DNA of 6,544 nt from an uncultured Candidatus Saccharibacteria bacterium (GCA_937919305.1 CALFQW010000155.1:1-6544), one strand, 5' to 3'. Positions 1 through 6,243 are shown, counted from the stretch's first letter. The notes: a model not told the origin generated them from the sequence alone. Numbers and translations: made by a program.

Positions 1-1062
1 GTAAACGCCGAAATGGATTTTGACCGCCTAGGCAGCTCTGTCAAAACAGGTGAAGTTCTCATGTCAGTTCCTACCACCAATCCGCAAAAGCTGTTCTTTC
101 ATTGTAAAAAAATCCTTCCGAAGATGCTGCGTGATCTTCCGGAAGGCAAGATAAAACTCGGCGTCAGCATGATAGGCTACGACATGCCCGTACATAAGAT
201 CAATGCAAACGTCCTCAGCCTCAAGAAAATAATCCGATCATACGACAGGTCAATCAGAGTTATCCCGAACCAATCACCAGTACTCTCTAGCGCGCAGACC
301 TACCACAATCAACTCACATCGCCTCTTGGGATAGAGTTTGTATTTGTACGTCACAAGGATCAATCCATCATCGCACGAACGACACATGTCCAGGATATAG
401 ACGCCTACCGTATACGTGATCGTGACCGCCCGAAGCGCGATGCATTCGTTGGTATGCTGCCACCAAAGCTTGCTCAAACCATCATCAATCTGGCAACCGG
501 GACCGCTACACTATCGAAAGAAACTATCGTACTCGATCCATTTTGCGGTACAGGAGTCGTCGCGATCGAAGCATCGCTTATGGGCTCTGGTACATATTCG
601 ACAGACATTAGTAAGAGAATGATCGATTACACTTCGAGAAATCTAACATGGATCAGTGAAAAAAATCAGCTCGATGTCTCGCAACGCATCGAGATCGCAG
701 ACGCACGAGACCACATATGGCGACAACCTGTCAGCTGTATCGCGTCTGAAGGTTACCTCGGTCAACCAATCGGTGGCAACGCGCCTGAGCCGGCAAAGCT
801 CAGACGCATCATCGATGAGTGCAACACTATAGCGCGTGATTTCTTGCGAAACATTGCAGACCAGATTCAGCCAGACACTAGGCTATGTCTCGCTCTCCCC
901 GTCTGGTACGTCAACAACAAAACTCATTATTTACCCCTCCTAGACGAGACAGAAGCACTTGGCTTTAGTCGCATATCATTCGTGCACAGCCCGGGAGAGC
1001 TCATATATCGTCGAGACGATCAGCCCGTTGGACGATACCTACTCACCCTCTCTAGGCCGTAG
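1..1062 (+). CDS. Trm11/TrmG10-type RNA methyltransferase, 5' end cut by the window
   Basis: Predicted SAM-dependent RNA N-methyltransferase of the THUMP/Trm11-TrmG10 type, which makes m2G in tRNA in archaea and eukaryotes. Numbering from the ATG at 13: a pre-catalytic block at 130-160 (DRDRP, then GMLPPKLAQ), SAM-binding motif I DPFCGTG at 175-181, an acidic motif II in TDIS (D198), an ADAR segment at 229-232, and SEGYLGQP at 245-252 where family members normally carry D/N-PPY. The ATG at 13 is probably not the start: the frame is open back to base 1, and the sequence DRLGSSVKTGEVL resembles the internal LGGTVK-type segment that lies well inside the N-terminal domain in relatives. The gene therefore begins upstream of the window. 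It ends in TAG, followed two bases later by the promoter of the next gene. Family call is good; the exact RNA target is unknown. Confidence 0.8.
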   Translation, partial: VNAEMDFDRLGSSVKTGEVLMSVPTTNPQKLFFHCKKILPKMLRDLPEGKIKLGVSMIGYDMPVHKINANVLSLKKIIRSYDRSIRVIPNQSPVLSSAQTYHNQLTSPLGIEFVFVRHKDQSIIARTTHVQDIDAYRIRDRDRPKRDAFVGMLPPKLAQTIINLATGTATLSKETIVLDPFCGTGVVAIEASLMGSGTYSTDISKRMIDYTSRNLTWISEKNQLDVSQRIEIADARDHIWRQPVSCIASEGYLGQPIGGNAPEPAKLRRIIDECNTIARDFLRNIADQIQPDTRLCLALPVWYVNNKTHYLPLLDETEALGFSRISFVHSPGELIYRRDDQPVGRYLLTLSRP

Positions 1063-1064
1063 TT

Positions 1065-1093
1065 TTGCGCTACGAGACTTACGATGATATAAC
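1065..1093 (+). promoter_or_regulatory. Candidate sigma70-type promoter for the lipoprotein gene
   Basis: TTGCGC at 1065-1070, a 17-base spacer, and TATAAC at 1088-1093 (5 of 6 matches), with TGA directly before the -10, an extended -10 element. The -35 keeps only the TTG. The predicted start is near 1100, leaving about 60 bases of leader before the ATG at 1162. It begins 2 bases after the stop of the methyltransferase gene. Confidence 0.5.
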
Positions 1094-1150
1094 TGTACCA
1101 TCTCACTGGCTCTTGTCTGATGTCCAACGAGAAGTCCGTTTACCTCAACG

Positions 1151-1156
1151 AAAGGA
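1151..1156 (+). promoter_or_regulatory. Ribosome binding site that decides the lipoprotein start
   Basis: AAAGGA lies 5 bases before the ATG at 1162. The upstream in-frame ATG at 1120 has no comparable site, and starting at 1162 puts the signal peptide at the true N-terminus. Confidence 0.6.
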
Positions 1157-1161
1157 AACCT

Positions 1162-1635
1162 ATGGCGATCAGACTCGCCCTATCCCTGGGTGCTATCACG
1201 ATCCTGCTTGCAGGATGCAGTGATCAGCAGCCTGAGATTCCCGTGGCAACCATCACGGAGACCGCGACCGTCACCGCAGCCCCAGAAACTTCCGAAGTAC
1301 CAAGTGCCGCGGCCCCTCTCGGCAAGCTGCGCTTCAGAGTGACCGGTAGCTGTACGAATGCATCCGGAGTGCTGAAGGCAGAAGCATCGGGATTCACCCC
1401 CGAAGGCAGTTACAACACGAACGTGTTCTATCCGAACGGGCGGCGCTATCCTGCAGCAGCGATCAGCAATCCTGGCCGAGCTAACCAGAACGGGCAGACA
1501 CCTGGCTGGACATGGGACTGTTCCTTGGGTGCCGAGCCTGGCCTTACTGACCCGCCCGGTATTTACCGGTATGTGATCACCGACCTGGAAACGGGCCGCA
1601 AGATCGAGGGGCGGTTCAGGGTTAAACCGGCCTGA
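1162..1635 (+). CDS. Small secreted lipoprotein, actinobacterial-like
   Basis: A 157-residue predicted lipoprotein of unknown function. Residues 1-18 form a short signal peptide (Arg4, hydrophobic core) ending in the lipobox L-A-G-C with the lipidated Cys19. Residues 20-52 are a Thr/Pro/Ala/Glu-rich linker, typical of surface lipoproteins. Residues 55-157 look like one beta-rich domain with two cysteines (Cys64 and Cys120) that could form a disulfide, plus aromatic WTWDC and a DPPG-YRY turn. The pattern (GSC, GFTP, YPNGR, W-W-DC, DPPG-YR) recalls uncharacterised actinobacterial secreted proteins; I cannot name a family. GC counted in two 60-base lines is 35 and 40 of 60, against 31 of 60 in a line of the methyltransferase gene. 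It has its own promoter and a GC-rich hairpin behind it, so it looks like a self-contained acquired unit. Start chosen by the AAAGGA site and signal peptide. Confidence 0.75.
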   Translation: MAIRLALSLGAITILLAGCSDQQPEIPVATITETATVTAAPETSEVPSAAAPLGKLRFRVTGSCTNASGVLKAEASGFTPEGSYNTNVFYPNGRRYPAAAISNPGRANQNGQTPGWTWDCSLGAEPGLTDPPGIYRYVITDLETGRKIEGRFRVKPA

Positions 1636-1668
1636 TAACCCGTCAAATCTTTACGTTGTAGACAGGAC

Positions 1669-1696
1669 CGGGCGCCGCTCGAGAGAGCGGCGCCCG
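1669..1696 (+). terminator. GC-rich 12-bp hairpin without U-tract, likely lipoprotein terminator
   Basis: A perfect 12-bp stem (1669-1680 with 1685-1696) closed by a GAGA tetraloop (GNRA type). No T run follows. It lies 33 bases after the lipoprotein stop. Such U-less GC stems are common behind actinobacterial genes, unlike the U-bearing terminator at 3348-3383 in this same window. It may terminate, or may only stabilise the mRNA 3' end. Confidence 0.65.
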
Positions 1697-1713
1697 AACT
1701 ACATGGTTTACAG

Positions 1714-1742
1714 TTGCTCTTTAGTAGCATTATTGGTATAAT
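1714..1742 (+). promoter_or_regulatory. Extended -10 promoter of rpmA
   Basis: TTGCTC at 1714-1719, a 17-base spacer, and a perfect TATAAT at 1737-1742 preceded by TGG (extended -10). The predicted start near 1749 gives a leader of about 80 bases before the rpmA ATG, containing the structured element at 1774-1819. Confidence 0.75.
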
Positions 1743-1773
1743 CGACTACTGAAATTCATAAAATAATCTACTA

Positions 1774-1819
1774 GTAAGTACTTGAAACAAATCGCTCAAG
1801 ACTTACAGCCAAGCGATTT
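1774..1819 (+). promoter_or_regulatory. Predicted H-type pseudoknot in the rpmA leader (cis-regulatory RNA candidate)
   Basis: Stem 1 pairs 1774-1779 with 1801-1806 and 1781-1785 with 1796-1800 (11 bp, one bulged A at 1780). Its 10-base loop (1786-1795) holds AAATCGC at 1789-1795, which is fully complementary to GCGATTT at 1813-1819, making a 7-bp stem 2. Connecting loops are AAC (1786-1788) and AGCCAA (1807-1812). Stem 2 ends at 1819 and the Shine-Dalgarno core begins at 1820, so folding should restrict ribosome access. An alternative is a plain 8-bp hairpin, 1789-1796 with 1812-1819, which excludes the inner pair of stem 1. The 6-base loop spanning 11 bp is tight; opening the bottom two pairs would relieve it. 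The pairing is seen directly; the regulatory role is inference (autogenous control by a ribosomal protein, or a ligand switch). Confidence 0.5.
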
Positions 1820-1825
1820 AAGGAG
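1820..1825 (+). promoter_or_regulatory. Strong Shine-Dalgarno of rpmA
   Basis: AAGGAG, 6 bases before the ATG at 1832. It is noteworthy because the 3' arm of the leader pseudoknot ends at the base immediately before it. Confidence 0.85.
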
Positions 1826-1831
1826 TTATAG

Positions 1832-2104
1832 ATGTCAAAAGTTAAAGCAGGTGGCTCGAGTAAAAACGTCCACGACAGTCCTGGCCAGAGGCTAGGTGTC
1901 AAACGTTTTGGTGGCCAGACAGTTCGCGCCGGAGAAGTTCTCGTACGCCAGGTTGGAGAAACGAAACAAGCTGGTCCAGGAACATACATGAGCCGAAACT
2001 ACACTATCCACGCCGAAAAAGACGGAATCGTCAACTTCCGCCAGATCAAAACTCGCCGTTTTACCGGCAAAACAGCGCCACGAACACAAGTAGTCGTACA
2101 GTAG
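1832..2104 (+). CDS. rpmA: Ribosomal protein bL27
   Basis: Complete 90-residue bL27 of the large ribosomal subunit, whose N-terminal tail reaches the peptidyl transferase centre. The hallmark block is present near the N-terminus: KAGGSS (5-10), then DSPGQRLGVKRFGGQ (15-29), followed by AGEVLVRQ (33-40), AGPG (47-50) and HAEKDGIVNF (61-70). The basic C-terminal tail after residue 70 is normal in length. There is no cleavable N-terminal extension of the type removed by Prp in Firmicutes. The start is fixed by AAGGAG and by family length. rplU (bL21), the usual neighbour just upstream, is absent; instead a lipoprotein gene precedes it and rpmA has its own promoter and structured leader. The stop lies only 18 bases from the stop of the convergent coiled-coil gene. 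Confidence 0.97.
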   Translation: MSKVKAGGSSKNVHDSPGQRLGVKRFGGQTVRAGEVLVRQVGETKQAGPGTYMSRNYTIHAEKDGIVNFRQIKTRRFTGKTAPRTQVVVQ

Positions 2105-2122
2105 AGTCATTAATCTTTGGTG

Positions 2123-3268
2123 CTAAGTAGCTGTATTGTCTGTCCGTGCTACATCGCCTAGTTGATTCAGTCTCTTGTTTATTTCTTGCATCCTCTCACC
2201 TGCAAGTGACAGCCTATGACTATCAACTACGATGTCATTCATTTCCTGCATCTTTTGCATCAGCGGTGCAACGAAATACATAACGTCATAGCCCCTCGCC
2301 AAGGTCTGCTCTATCGTAGCAGCATCACCCCTCACGCCATCGATTACGCTGCGCAATTGAAGCAAGAGACCGCTAGCGTCATCTCTATTTCTTTTAGCAT
2401 AAGTCATAACCGCCTGAAGCTCCGTTAATTCTTCATCGATTGATCTTACAGCACTCACGGCATCTTCGGCCTTCGCTCGTGCTTCTGGTCTAACGTGCTC
2501 ATCGTCGCCCAACGTTGCCAACTTCGTTCTCTGAGAATCAACATCTACACTTATTTCTTCTACTTTATTTTTGATACGATTCACAGGAGGCTCACTATTC
2601 TCGACTGACACCCGGACTACATTAATCATCTGATCAATCTCGTCAAGTCGCTCCATGCTAAACGATGTGCCGCTATATGAATATGACTCAGGGCTGAACG
2701 TATTTGCGAGTAGTTGAATCTGATCATGGAGCTGCTGCAGCTGAGTCCTTATCTGCTTCTCATCGCTCTCTAGGCCTCCGAGGTCAGACTCCAAGATAGT
2801 AATCCTATCTTGTAAATCATTGTAGGTTGCCTCGATAGCTCCCTTCACCTTTGCATCAGCCGCATCCGCCTCTGCTGTATCAAGCCCCTCTACTGGGACG
2901 TGCTCAACGTTATCCAAGACGGTGCCAAAATCTGGATGATCTATACCGGTTATGATCGCCGAAGGAACTTCACTATCCTCGGAAGTGATCACTACGGGAG
3001 TTAACTCAGGTATCGCATCCGCAGACCATCGCCCCTCAGCATCCGGACGCAGTACACCGTGATCTATGAAGTAGTTCTGTATCATATTCCCATATATCAT
3101 CTCAGGATCGGTCTTTGCATCCTGCCTTGCTTGATCAGCTCGTTTATATAAAGCTTCTAGCTCCGTTTTATCAAGACGGACAGGAGCGCTGGAGACGTCG
3201 AACTCTACGCGTGTTGTTGGCGCAAGACCTTCATCCTGTTGTAGATTTTCTGGTGTTTGATGTGTCAT
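2123..3268 (-). CDS. Coiled-coil protein of unknown function
   Basis: I do not recognise this 381-residue protein. It has no signal peptide or membrane segment, so it is probably cytoplasmic. It contains no cysteine and is rich in Asp and Glu. Residues 1-135 are a mixed N-terminal region (a short helix around 33-52, then DPEMIYGNMIQNYFIDHGV near 54-72 and an extended acidic part). Residues about 140-190, 205-255, 262-325 and 335-375 are Leu/Ile/Gln-rich helices with heptad-like spacing, broken by SPESYSYSG (192-200) and GDDEHVRPEA (254-263); this suggests an antiparallel coiled-coil bundle or a scaffold/filament former. A near-consensus promoter lies just upstream, yet the A-rich stretch before the ATG has no clear Shine-Dalgarno. 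It is separated from the upstream envelope operon by a terminator, so it is its own transcription unit. Confidence 0.8.
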   Translation of the reverse strand: MTHQTPENLQQDEGLAPTTRVEFDVSSAPVRLDKTELEALYKRADQARQDAKTDPEMIYGNMIQNYFIDHGVLRPDAEGRWSADAIPELTPVVITSEDSEVPSAIITGIDHPDFGTVLDNVEHVPVEGLDTAEADAADAKVKGAIEATYNDLQDRITILESDLGGLESDEKQIRTQLQQLHDQIQLLANTFSPESYSYSGTSFSMERLDEIDQMINVVRVSVENSEPPVNRIKNKVEEISVDVDSQRTKLATLGDDEHVRPEARAKAEDAVSAVRSIDEELTELQAVMTYAKRNRDDASGLLLQLRSVIDGVRGDAATIEQTLARGYDVMYFVAPLMQKMQEMNDIVVDSHRLSLAGERMQEINKRLNQLGDVARTDNTAT

Positions 3269-3298
3269 TGTTTTTGTTTATCTCGAAGTTATATAAAT

Positions 3299-3327
3299 AT
3301 ATTAGCAGAGTGTCGCATTTTTGTCAA
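3299..3327 (-). promoter_or_regulatory. Near-consensus promoter of the coiled-coil gene
   Basis: On the minus strand: perfect TTGACA (3327-3322), a 17-base spacer ending in TGC (extended -10), and TAATAT (3304-3299). The predicted start is near 3292, about 24 bases before the ATG. It lies downstream of the operon terminator, as expected for an independent unit. Confidence 0.8.
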
Positions 3328-3347
3328 TATGCTTATGTAAGAGTATT

Positions 3348-3383
3348 TATTTAAAAGAGCCGGAATGCCGGCTCTTTTAAATA
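3348..3383 (-). terminator. Intrinsic terminator of the ftsX-CHAP-ctpA-regulator operon
   Basis: A perfect 16-bp stem (3348-3363 with 3368-3383) with a 4-base loop. The GC core (GAGCCGG/CCGGCTC) is flanked by AAAA/TTTT, so a U run follows the core on both strands. It begins 19 bases after the stop of the response regulator on the minus strand. It could work in both directions, but no plus-strand gene ends nearby. Confidence 0.9.
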
Positions 3384-3402
3384 GGTAATGAGATCGGCCG
3401 CT

Positions 3403-3777
3403 CTAAGCCTCCGCTAGATGATGCTTGATACGAGCTACGACATCACCGATGACTACCTGTGACTTCACGAGATAATCGTTTGCGCCAAGTTGTTCTGCAC
3501 GTTCTTTGTCTTTCGCTTGAGATAGCGCAGTGAGCATAACGACTCGAACATTCGCTGTCTCAGGTGTTGTGCGGAGTATATCAAGAACGTCAAAACCGTT
3601 GATTTTTGGCATCATCACATCGAGCACTACGAGGTCTGGCTTGAACTCAACTGCGTTCGACAGTGCATCTTCTCCGTTTGCAACATGTCGGACATCAAAA
3701 TCCTCCATCTCCAAACGGGTCTTATACACCTGCGCAAGTGCTTCATCATCTTCTACTAGTAGGATCTTTTTCTTCAT
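3403..3777 (-). CDS. Single-domain (receiver-only) response regulator
   Basis: A complete 124-residue CheY-like receiver with no output domain. All active-site residues are present: acidic pair Asp10/Asp11 in LLVEDDE, phospho-acceptor Asp53 in VLDVMMP, Thr83 in MLTA, and Lys105 in DYLVKS. It should accept phosphate from a histidine kinase, but no kinase gene is in view, and signalling must go through protein contacts because there is no DNA-binding domain. It is the last gene of the envelope operon, 42 bases after the protease gene, with a terminator behind it. The translation signal is poor: the only AAGG lies 13 bases before the ATG. A weak promoter-like pair (TTGTGG, 17 bases, TACAGT) would start transcription almost at the ATG. 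A receiver function is certain; the pathway is not known. Confidence 0.93.
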   Translation of the reverse strand: MKKKILLVEDDEALAQVYKTRLEMEDFDVRHVANGEDALSNAVEFKPDLVVLDVMMPKINGFDVLDILRTTPETANVRVVMLTALSQAKDKERAEQLGANDYLVKSQVVIGDVVARIKHHLAEA

Positions 3778-3819
3778 ATAAACTACTGTACCTTATTGCT
3801 ACGCTAGCCACAAGCGCTC

Positions 3820-5040
3820 TTAGCGCAGGAGCTCAAGTGCCTTATCTTTTTGAGGATCACGGTTAGCATTAACGTCGTCTATCGTGAGCTTTACCTCGAT
3901 CTGCGGTTTGATACCTTCTTTGCTGATATTCTTGCCCTTCGGTGTATACCACTTGGCAACGGTCACCTTGACTTGGCCGCCACTCTTTACATTTTCAAGT
4001 GTCTGCACGCTTCCTTTACCAAATGTTTTTTGACCCACTAGTGTTGCTGCACCGTTGTCTTCCAGTGCTCCAGCTACGATCTCACTGGCACTTGCGCTAC
4101 CGCCATCCACTAACACAACTGTCTTTATGCCGAGTAGTGGTGCGTTACTATCTGAGCGCAGTGTGTCGATGATGACATTTTTCTTACGTTCGCTGACGAC
4201 GACTTTGTTTTCAAGCCATAAGCTTGAGACTTCTCTGGCTGCCGTCAGGTAACCCCCGCCATTCCCCCGGAGGTCGAGTATGACGCCTTTGACATTCCTT
4301 GCTTTGAATTCGTTCGCCGCTCGTCTACTAAGTGCAGTTGTATCCGTATCGCCAAAGCGGGATATACGCAATATACCTATGCCTTCGGGAGTGATCTCTG
4401 CCTTTACGCTCGGATTAGTTATCTGATCTCGAACTATGGATATTTCTTTCAGACCTTCATCCCCGCGCAATACAGTCAGCTTAACACTCGTCCCCTTCTC
4501 TCCACGGATCTTTGTGACAGCTTCTTCTACAGTCCATGATGTAGCGTCTTCATCGTTCACCTTGATAATGGCGTCTTGCGCTAATAAACCAGCTTTTTTA
4601 GCCGGACTATCGTCTAGCGTACTTATCACCAGTAGACGGTCATTGCGCTTACCTAGCTCTGCGCCAATCCCTTGGAAACTACCCTCTAGGTCGCTCTGAA
4701 ATTCTTTCGCTTCTGCATCAGTAAAATACGCCGTGTACGGATCGCCTGCGGCCTCTACGAGTCCCCGCTTTGCACCTGCGATGAGCTCATCTTCACTCAG
4801 CTTTCCATCATAGTTACTTCGAAGTACTTTGTAGACGTCGTTGAGTGTCGAGAAGTCGATACTACTCGGACTATCGGCGCTATTGCTTGCGAAGAATTGA
4901 CTCGTATCCACCCTTGAGCCTGCGACAAAGCTCACGACCCCCACAATCAGCACTAAGCCGATCGTTGCAAATGGAAGTCGCTTTTTCTTTATAGGGAGAT
5001 GCTGGTGTGACTGTTGGTTGCTTTGATCATTCTGTTCCAT
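3820..5040 (-). CDS. ctpA: S41 C-terminal processing peptidase, membrane-anchored
   Basis: A 406-residue tail-specific serine protease of the CtpA/CtpB/Prc family, acting outside the membrane on C-termini of envelope proteins. Layout: cytoplasmic basic stretch IKKKRLP (17-23), one membrane segment about 24-42, N-terminal helical part 63-120, PDZ domain about 121-205 with ligand loop GIGAELG (124-130), then the S41 core. The catalytic residues fit the CtpB spacing: Ser317 in GGSASASE, Lys342 in TFGKG and Gln346 (Lys minus Ser is 25, Gln is Lys plus 4). DLRGNGGG at 256-263 is the usual oxyanion-region block. Length is normal. Start: GGGAG 3 bases before the ATG, a short gap, but no better in-frame start exists. 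It follows the CHAP hydrolase gene after 65 bases without a visible terminator. In known systems such proteases degrade peptidoglycan hydrolases or cleave signalling proteins, so the adjacent hydrolase is a plausible substrate. Confidence 0.95.
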   Translation of the reverse strand: MEQNDQSNQQSHQHLPIKKKRLPFATIGLVLIVGVVSFVAGSRVDTSQFFASNSADSPSSIDFSTLNDVYKVLRSNYDGKLSEDELIAGAKRGLVEAAGDPYTAYFTDAEAKEFQSDLEGSFQGIGAELGKRNDRLLVISTLDDSPAKKAGLLAQDAIIKVNDEDATSWTVEEAVTKIRGEKGTSVKLTVLRGDEGLKEISIVRDQITNPSVKAEITPEGIGILRISRFGDTDTTALSRRAANEFKARNVKGVILDLRGNGGGYLTAAREVSSLWLENKVVVSERKKNVIIDTLRSDSNAPLLGIKTVVLVDGGSASASEIVAGALEDNGAATLVGQKTFGKGSVQTLENVKSGGQVKVTVAKWYTPKGKNISKEGIKPQIEVKLTIDDVNANRDPQKDKALELLR

Positions 5041-5105
5041 AGACTCCCACTATAGTAGCATGAGCATGATGATTCAGAGCAGAGTTTTGGTGTACTTTTT
5101 ATGAT

Positions 5106-6230
5106 CTAGAAATGTATGAAGTAAAGACCGGCAGGGCTGATAGTGTTGGTGCTGTATGTGCCAGTCCAAGATGCGTTGTACTGAGAGATATTTATCGTTC
5201 CGTTAGGATTAACTGACTCAACGTACATAGAATGACCGTAGTAGCCGGCATTGCTGATAGCAACGTCTCCAGCTCGCGGGATCGTGTCGACAGGAATGCC
5301 AAATCGTCGTGCGTTGTCATCCCACTGATTCGCATTTCCTATCCCGCCCCAATACGGCATATGTCGTCCAGATGCGGCAACACGAAACGCTGTGTAGCTC
5401 ACACACTGTCTGTTGTACATGCCCCAGTCATCAACAAGTGAGTCCATTGGTGCGTTACACCAGATTCCTGGATATCCACCACCGCATGCTGGTCCATTGC
5501 CGGCACTATAATTTCCGCCACTCACAAATCGCGAGTTTGCTGCTGCTTGAGCGGCGCGGAGACTGGAGAGCTCCGAATTCTTCTCGCTAATGAGCGACTG
5601 GTATGCAGCTTCTTGACCTTGTGTGGTTGCAAGAAGGCTTGCTTGTTCTGCCTCTTTTTCGGCAAGTACATTGCGCTGCTGTGTCTGATCAGCTAAAACA
5701 TCCTCAACTTGTTTTTTCTGCTTAGAGAGCTTGAGCTTCAACGACTTGACTTCTTTTATAGCAGTTTCGATCTGATCCTGGACAGAAGACTGGTAGGCGT
5801 CAGCTCTTACGAAGTCTCCGATAGATTGACTACTCGCCAACAGCTCTATAGGTGAAATACGAGTGTTTGCAGATAGGTCTGCAACTCGTTCAGAGTACAC
5901 TCTCTTTTGTTTTTCAAGTCGCTTCTGGTTTGCATCGATGTCGGCTACTAACTTGTCATGACGAGCTTGTGTTACATCTAGCTCAGCTTGGATTGCGCTC
6001 TTTTGTGCGTTCAAAACATTGACAGCATTTTGCAAGGTGTCAGCCTGCTGGCTCAAACGTCCGGCTTCGGCTTGAAAACCATCAACTTCGTTCTGCAATC
6101 TGTCGATCTGCGACTGGTAAGAGTCTGCGAACACATTACCAACTTGGAAAAATCCTAACCAAACTGCAACTGAGAGTATGAGTACCCTCGTAATAGTTTT
6201 GCTGAAGTGGTTAGTGGTGGACTTTTTCAT
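5106..6230 (-). CDS. Secreted coiled-coil CHAP-domain peptidoglycan hydrolase (PcsB-like)
   Basis: A 374-residue secreted protein. Residues 1-35 are a signal peptide with a likely cut at VFA/DS. Residues about 36-232 are long coiled coils, the arrangement used by PcsB and EnvC-type proteins to dock on FtsX. A Ser/Gly linker follows, then a CHAP domain about 245-374, an NlpC/P60-related amidase/endopeptidase fold. The catalytic residues are visible: Cys276 in NRQCVSY, His333 in YYGHSMY and Asn352 in ISQYNA. Two extra cysteines (249, 258) precede the domain and may form a disulfide. The start at 6230 is preferred to the TTG at 6272 because GGAGG sits 8 bases upstream and the signal peptide then begins at Met-Lys-Lys; the TTG belongs to a promoter-like element. 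It directly follows ftsX, which strongly suggests that FtsX activates it for daughter-cell separation. The cleaved bond is not known. Confidence 0.93.
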   Translation of the reverse strand: MKKSTTNHFSKTITRVLILSVAVWLGFFQVGNVFADSYQSQIDRLQNEVDGFQAEAGRLSQQADTLQNAVNVLNAQKSAIQAELDVTQARHDKLVADIDANQKRLEKQKRVYSERVADLSANTRISPIELLASSQSIGDFVRADAYQSSVQDQIETAIKEVKSLKLKLSKQKKQVEDVLADQTQQRNVLAEKEAEQASLLATTQGQEAAYQSLISEKNSELSSLRAAQAAANSRFVSGGNYSAGNGPACGGGYPGIWCNAPMDSLVDDWGMYNRQCVSYTAFRVAASGRHMPYWGGIGNANQWDDNARRFGIPVDTIPRAGDVAISNAGYYGHSMYVESVNPNGTINISQYNASWTGTYSTNTISPAGLYFIHF

Positions 6231-6238
6231 AGCAATTA

Positions 6239-6243
6239 CCTCC
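6239..6243 (-). promoter_or_regulatory. Shine-Dalgarno that fixes the CHAP hydrolase start
   Basis: GGAGG on the minus strand, 8 bases before the ATG at 6230. It supports the shorter protein over a TTG start at 6272. Confidence 0.85.

Noticed and set aside
13..15. ATG at 13 as the methyltransferase start
   Set aside because: The frame is open to base 1 and the downstream segment matches an internal part of the N-terminal domain; the gene is treated as cut by the window edge.
1120..1161. Upstream in-frame ATG giving a 171-residue lipoprotein
   Set aside because: It would put 14 polar residues before the signal peptide and lacks a ribosome binding site; the ATG at 1162 has AAAGGA at good spacing.
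1723..1750. Dyad around the rpmA -10 (AGTAG/CTACT and ATTAT/ATAAT) as an operator
   Set aside because: Short arms, unequal spacing (1 versus 3 bases), and the inner part arises easily from the -10 sequence itself.
1892..2110. Minus-strand reading frame opposite rpmA as a gene
   Set aside because: It is the antisense shadow of the conserved bL27 gene with no start signal of its own.
3785..3813. TTGTGG, 17 bases, TACAGT as a promoter of the response regulator
   Set aside because: Only 3 and 4 of 6 matches and no TGn; co-transcription with the protease gene is simpler. Kept only as a remark.
3814..3826. Small inverted repeat GCGCT/AGCGC over the ctpA stop as a terminator
   Set aside because: Only 5 bp with a 3-base loop and no T run; it would be too weak to end transcription.
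5041..5068. TATAGT upstream of ctpA as a promoter
   Set aside because: The -35 at 17 bases (CTGAAT) is poor and the start would fall in the ribosome binding site.
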